Below, piece by piece: positions 6,521-7,336 of a stretch of 7,336 nucleotides of DNA. The DNA lies in the NCBI GenBank assembly GCA_015662325.1, contig DQUJ01000264.1, positions 1 through 7,336 on the forward strand. The letters are read 5' to 3'. Numbering within the stretch: the first letter of the stretch is position 1; every line of letters starts with the position of its first letter. Under the pieces are notes generated by a model that made no database searches, was not told where the DNA came from, and saw only the letters and a list, made by a program, of their open reading frames with translations. The position numbers were made by a program, and so were the translations under genes. Origin of the DNA: Leucothrix mucor (GTDB lineage: Bacteria > Pseudomonadota > Gammaproteobacteria > Thiotrichales > Thiotrichaceae).

Positions 6521-7213
6521 TTAAAACCCGATTCTCTGCGTAACAACACCTTTGGATAAATTCACAATCGGTGTAATCTCAAAAACAATATTCTCGCCGG
6601 TATACAACATTAATTGCGCACAACGATGGATACCACACAACTTACTTGCCTCATTGACACGATTCGGCAAACTATCCGCTGTAAAGCTAAAGGCTTTAAT
6701 ATTAAGATCTTTGGCATCCGTTAAAGGACGAGAAGTAATACGGTGATATTCGTTTTCTAAAATCTGACGTTCGTCTTCATCTTCAAACACGATGCGTTTA
6801 GCACGCTCTAATTCATTTTCTGTTAGCGGTAATTGAGTGCCCTGTGTACGCTTACTACTGATCACCGCCGATGTATTTAAATCAACCACCGACTCGATCA
6901 ATTCATTAGTTTCATAATCGTACGTAAAAATATCAGCATAACGCTGATCTTGAGGTGCATTCTTTTGTTGATGACGCTCTACCAGCAATACTTCTTTTGA
7001 TGAATGGCTGGCTGATGTAGAGGCCGCTGATCGCGCCACTGCTTTTACTTGCGTTAATGAAACGACTTTACTAATCTCATCTAATGACAAAGGATCATTG
7101 GGATGAGCATAAGCGCTAGTAATAGCAAATGAACTCGTAATAACGGCGACTAAAAAGGTAGACACCGTTAAAAATAAGGACGATTTTTTTCGAGAATGGG
7201 TAATACAAAACAT
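6521..7213 (-). CDS. Exported stand-alone protein resembling copper amine oxidase N2/N3 domains
   Basis: This 230-aa protein uses the ATG at 7213. It gives MFCITHSRKK, a hydrophobic core and an AYA cleavage site at residue 36, and the DNA has CGGAA about seven bases upstream as ribosome site. Earlier in-frame ATGs (7288, 7276) would add a stretch that spoils the signal peptide and overlaps the candidate promoter. The mature protein starts HPNDPLSLDEI, very like the HPLDPL..EI start of the CAO N2 domain. It continues with E-V-L-L-V-E-R, RYADIFTYDYETNELIES, a VDL.T..V strand and GTQLPLTENEL, as in N2/N3. The mature length (194 aa) fits N2 plus N3 without a catalytic domain. Cys193 and Cys198 (CGIHRC) may form a disulfide. 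N2/N3 domains pack on the catalytic dimer but do not catalyse. The TAA is one base from the next ATG. A role as a separate subunit for the oxidase-like proteins is inference. Confidence 0.7.
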   Translation of the reverse strand: MFCITHSRKKSSLFLTVSTFLVAVITSSFAITSAYAHPNDPLSLDEISKVVSLTQVKAVARSAASTSASHSSKEVLLVERHQQKNAPQDQRYADIFTYDYETNELIESVVDLNTSAVISSKRTQGTQLPLTENELERAKRIVFEDEDERQILENEYHRITSRPLTDAKDLNIKAFSFTADSLPNRVNEASKLCGIHRCAQLMLYTGENIVFEITPIVNLSKGVVTQRIGF

Positions 7214-7247
7214 GTAATTTTCCGAAGCAATATTTATTATTTTTATT

Positions 7248-7276
7248 ATTATACAGTGACTTACAACAATCACCAT
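7248..7276 (-). promoter_or_regulatory. Candidate promoter of the amine oxidase-like operon
   Basis: On the minus strand a perfect TATAAT (7248-7253) lies 17 bases from a poor -35, ATGGTG (7271-7276). The bases TG sit directly before the -10. Transcription would begin near 7241, leaving a short AT-rich leader of about 28 bases before the ATG at 7213. An 8-bp palindrome, GATCGATC (7279-7286), lies just upstream of the -35. The weak -35 suggests an activator could be needed. The stretch from 7287 to the window end shows no gene or clear signal. Confidence 0.4.
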
Positions 7277-7336
7277 GCGATCGATCAATCAGTTACTACC
7301 GTTAATCATAAAGATAGCTAAATATATATAGAGACC

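Noticed and set aside
5341..7213. The N2/N3-like gene and the pseudoenzyme gene as one CAO gene broken by a stop or frameshift
   Set aside because: The second protein has its own complete signal peptide ending AQA right after its start, so these are two designed secreted proteins.
7214..7288. Longer N-terminus for the N2/N3-like protein starting at 7288 or 7276
   Set aside because: It would cover the TATAAT promoter candidate and spoil the signal peptide. The ATG at 7213 has a ribosome-site match and a classic MFCITHSRKK signal start.
1..7336. tRNA, rRNA, CRISPR array, insertion sequence or attachment site
   Set aside because: No cloverleaf, spaced direct repeats, transposase motifs or terminal inverted repeats were seen. 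The only repeats are the diverged protein modules inside the large gene.

Overview
The window is AT-rich and every gene I can support lies on the minus strand, so transcription runs from high to low coordinates. All five predicted proteins begin with an export signal. The C-terminus of the largest protein looks like a GlyGly-CTERM sorting tail. Together with the di-haem peroxidase family gene, this suggests a Gram-negative gammaproteobacterium, plausibly marine. No ribosomal or housekeeping marker is present, so I do not name a genus.

Layout in order of transcription. (1) A candidate promoter lies at about 7248-7276. (2) 7213-6521 encodes an exported 230-aa protein that resembles only the small N-terminal N2/N3 domains of copper amine oxidases (CAOs). 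(3) 6519-5341 encodes an exported 392-aa protein with the CAO catalytic-domain fold. At the positions of the TPQ tyrosine, the catalytic-base Asp and the three copper His it has other residues, so it appears to be a pseudoenzyme. (4) 5336-930 encodes a 1468-aa protein with a CAO catalytic-like domain that keeps those five residues. Two putative-Ig (He_PIG-like) domains follow, then three copies of a roughly 280-residue unit (a Trp-rich CBM9/DOMON-like beta domain plus a cadherin/Big_9-like domain), and the GlyGly-CTERM-like tail. A perfect 11-bp hairpin spans its stop codon. (5) A 184-bp gap carries a candidate promoter and a small inverted repeat. (6) 745-245 encodes an exported YtkA/FixH-like 166-aa protein. 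(7) 243 to beyond position 1 is the start of a di-haem cytochrome c peroxidase/MauG family gene, cut by the window edge inside its first CxxCH haem motif.

Genes 2 to 4 are separated by 1 and 4 bases, and genes 6 and 7 by 1 base, so the window reads as one or two tightly packed operons. My reading is an exported, probably surface-displayed amine-oxidase-like system. CAO parts that normally form one chain are divided among three secreted proteins, next to a small putative metal-binding protein and a di-haem enzyme. The di-haem enzyme could remove H2O2 made by the oxidase, or could oxidatively modify a residue of a partner as MauG does. The family assignments come from motifs read by eye. The functional link is inference.
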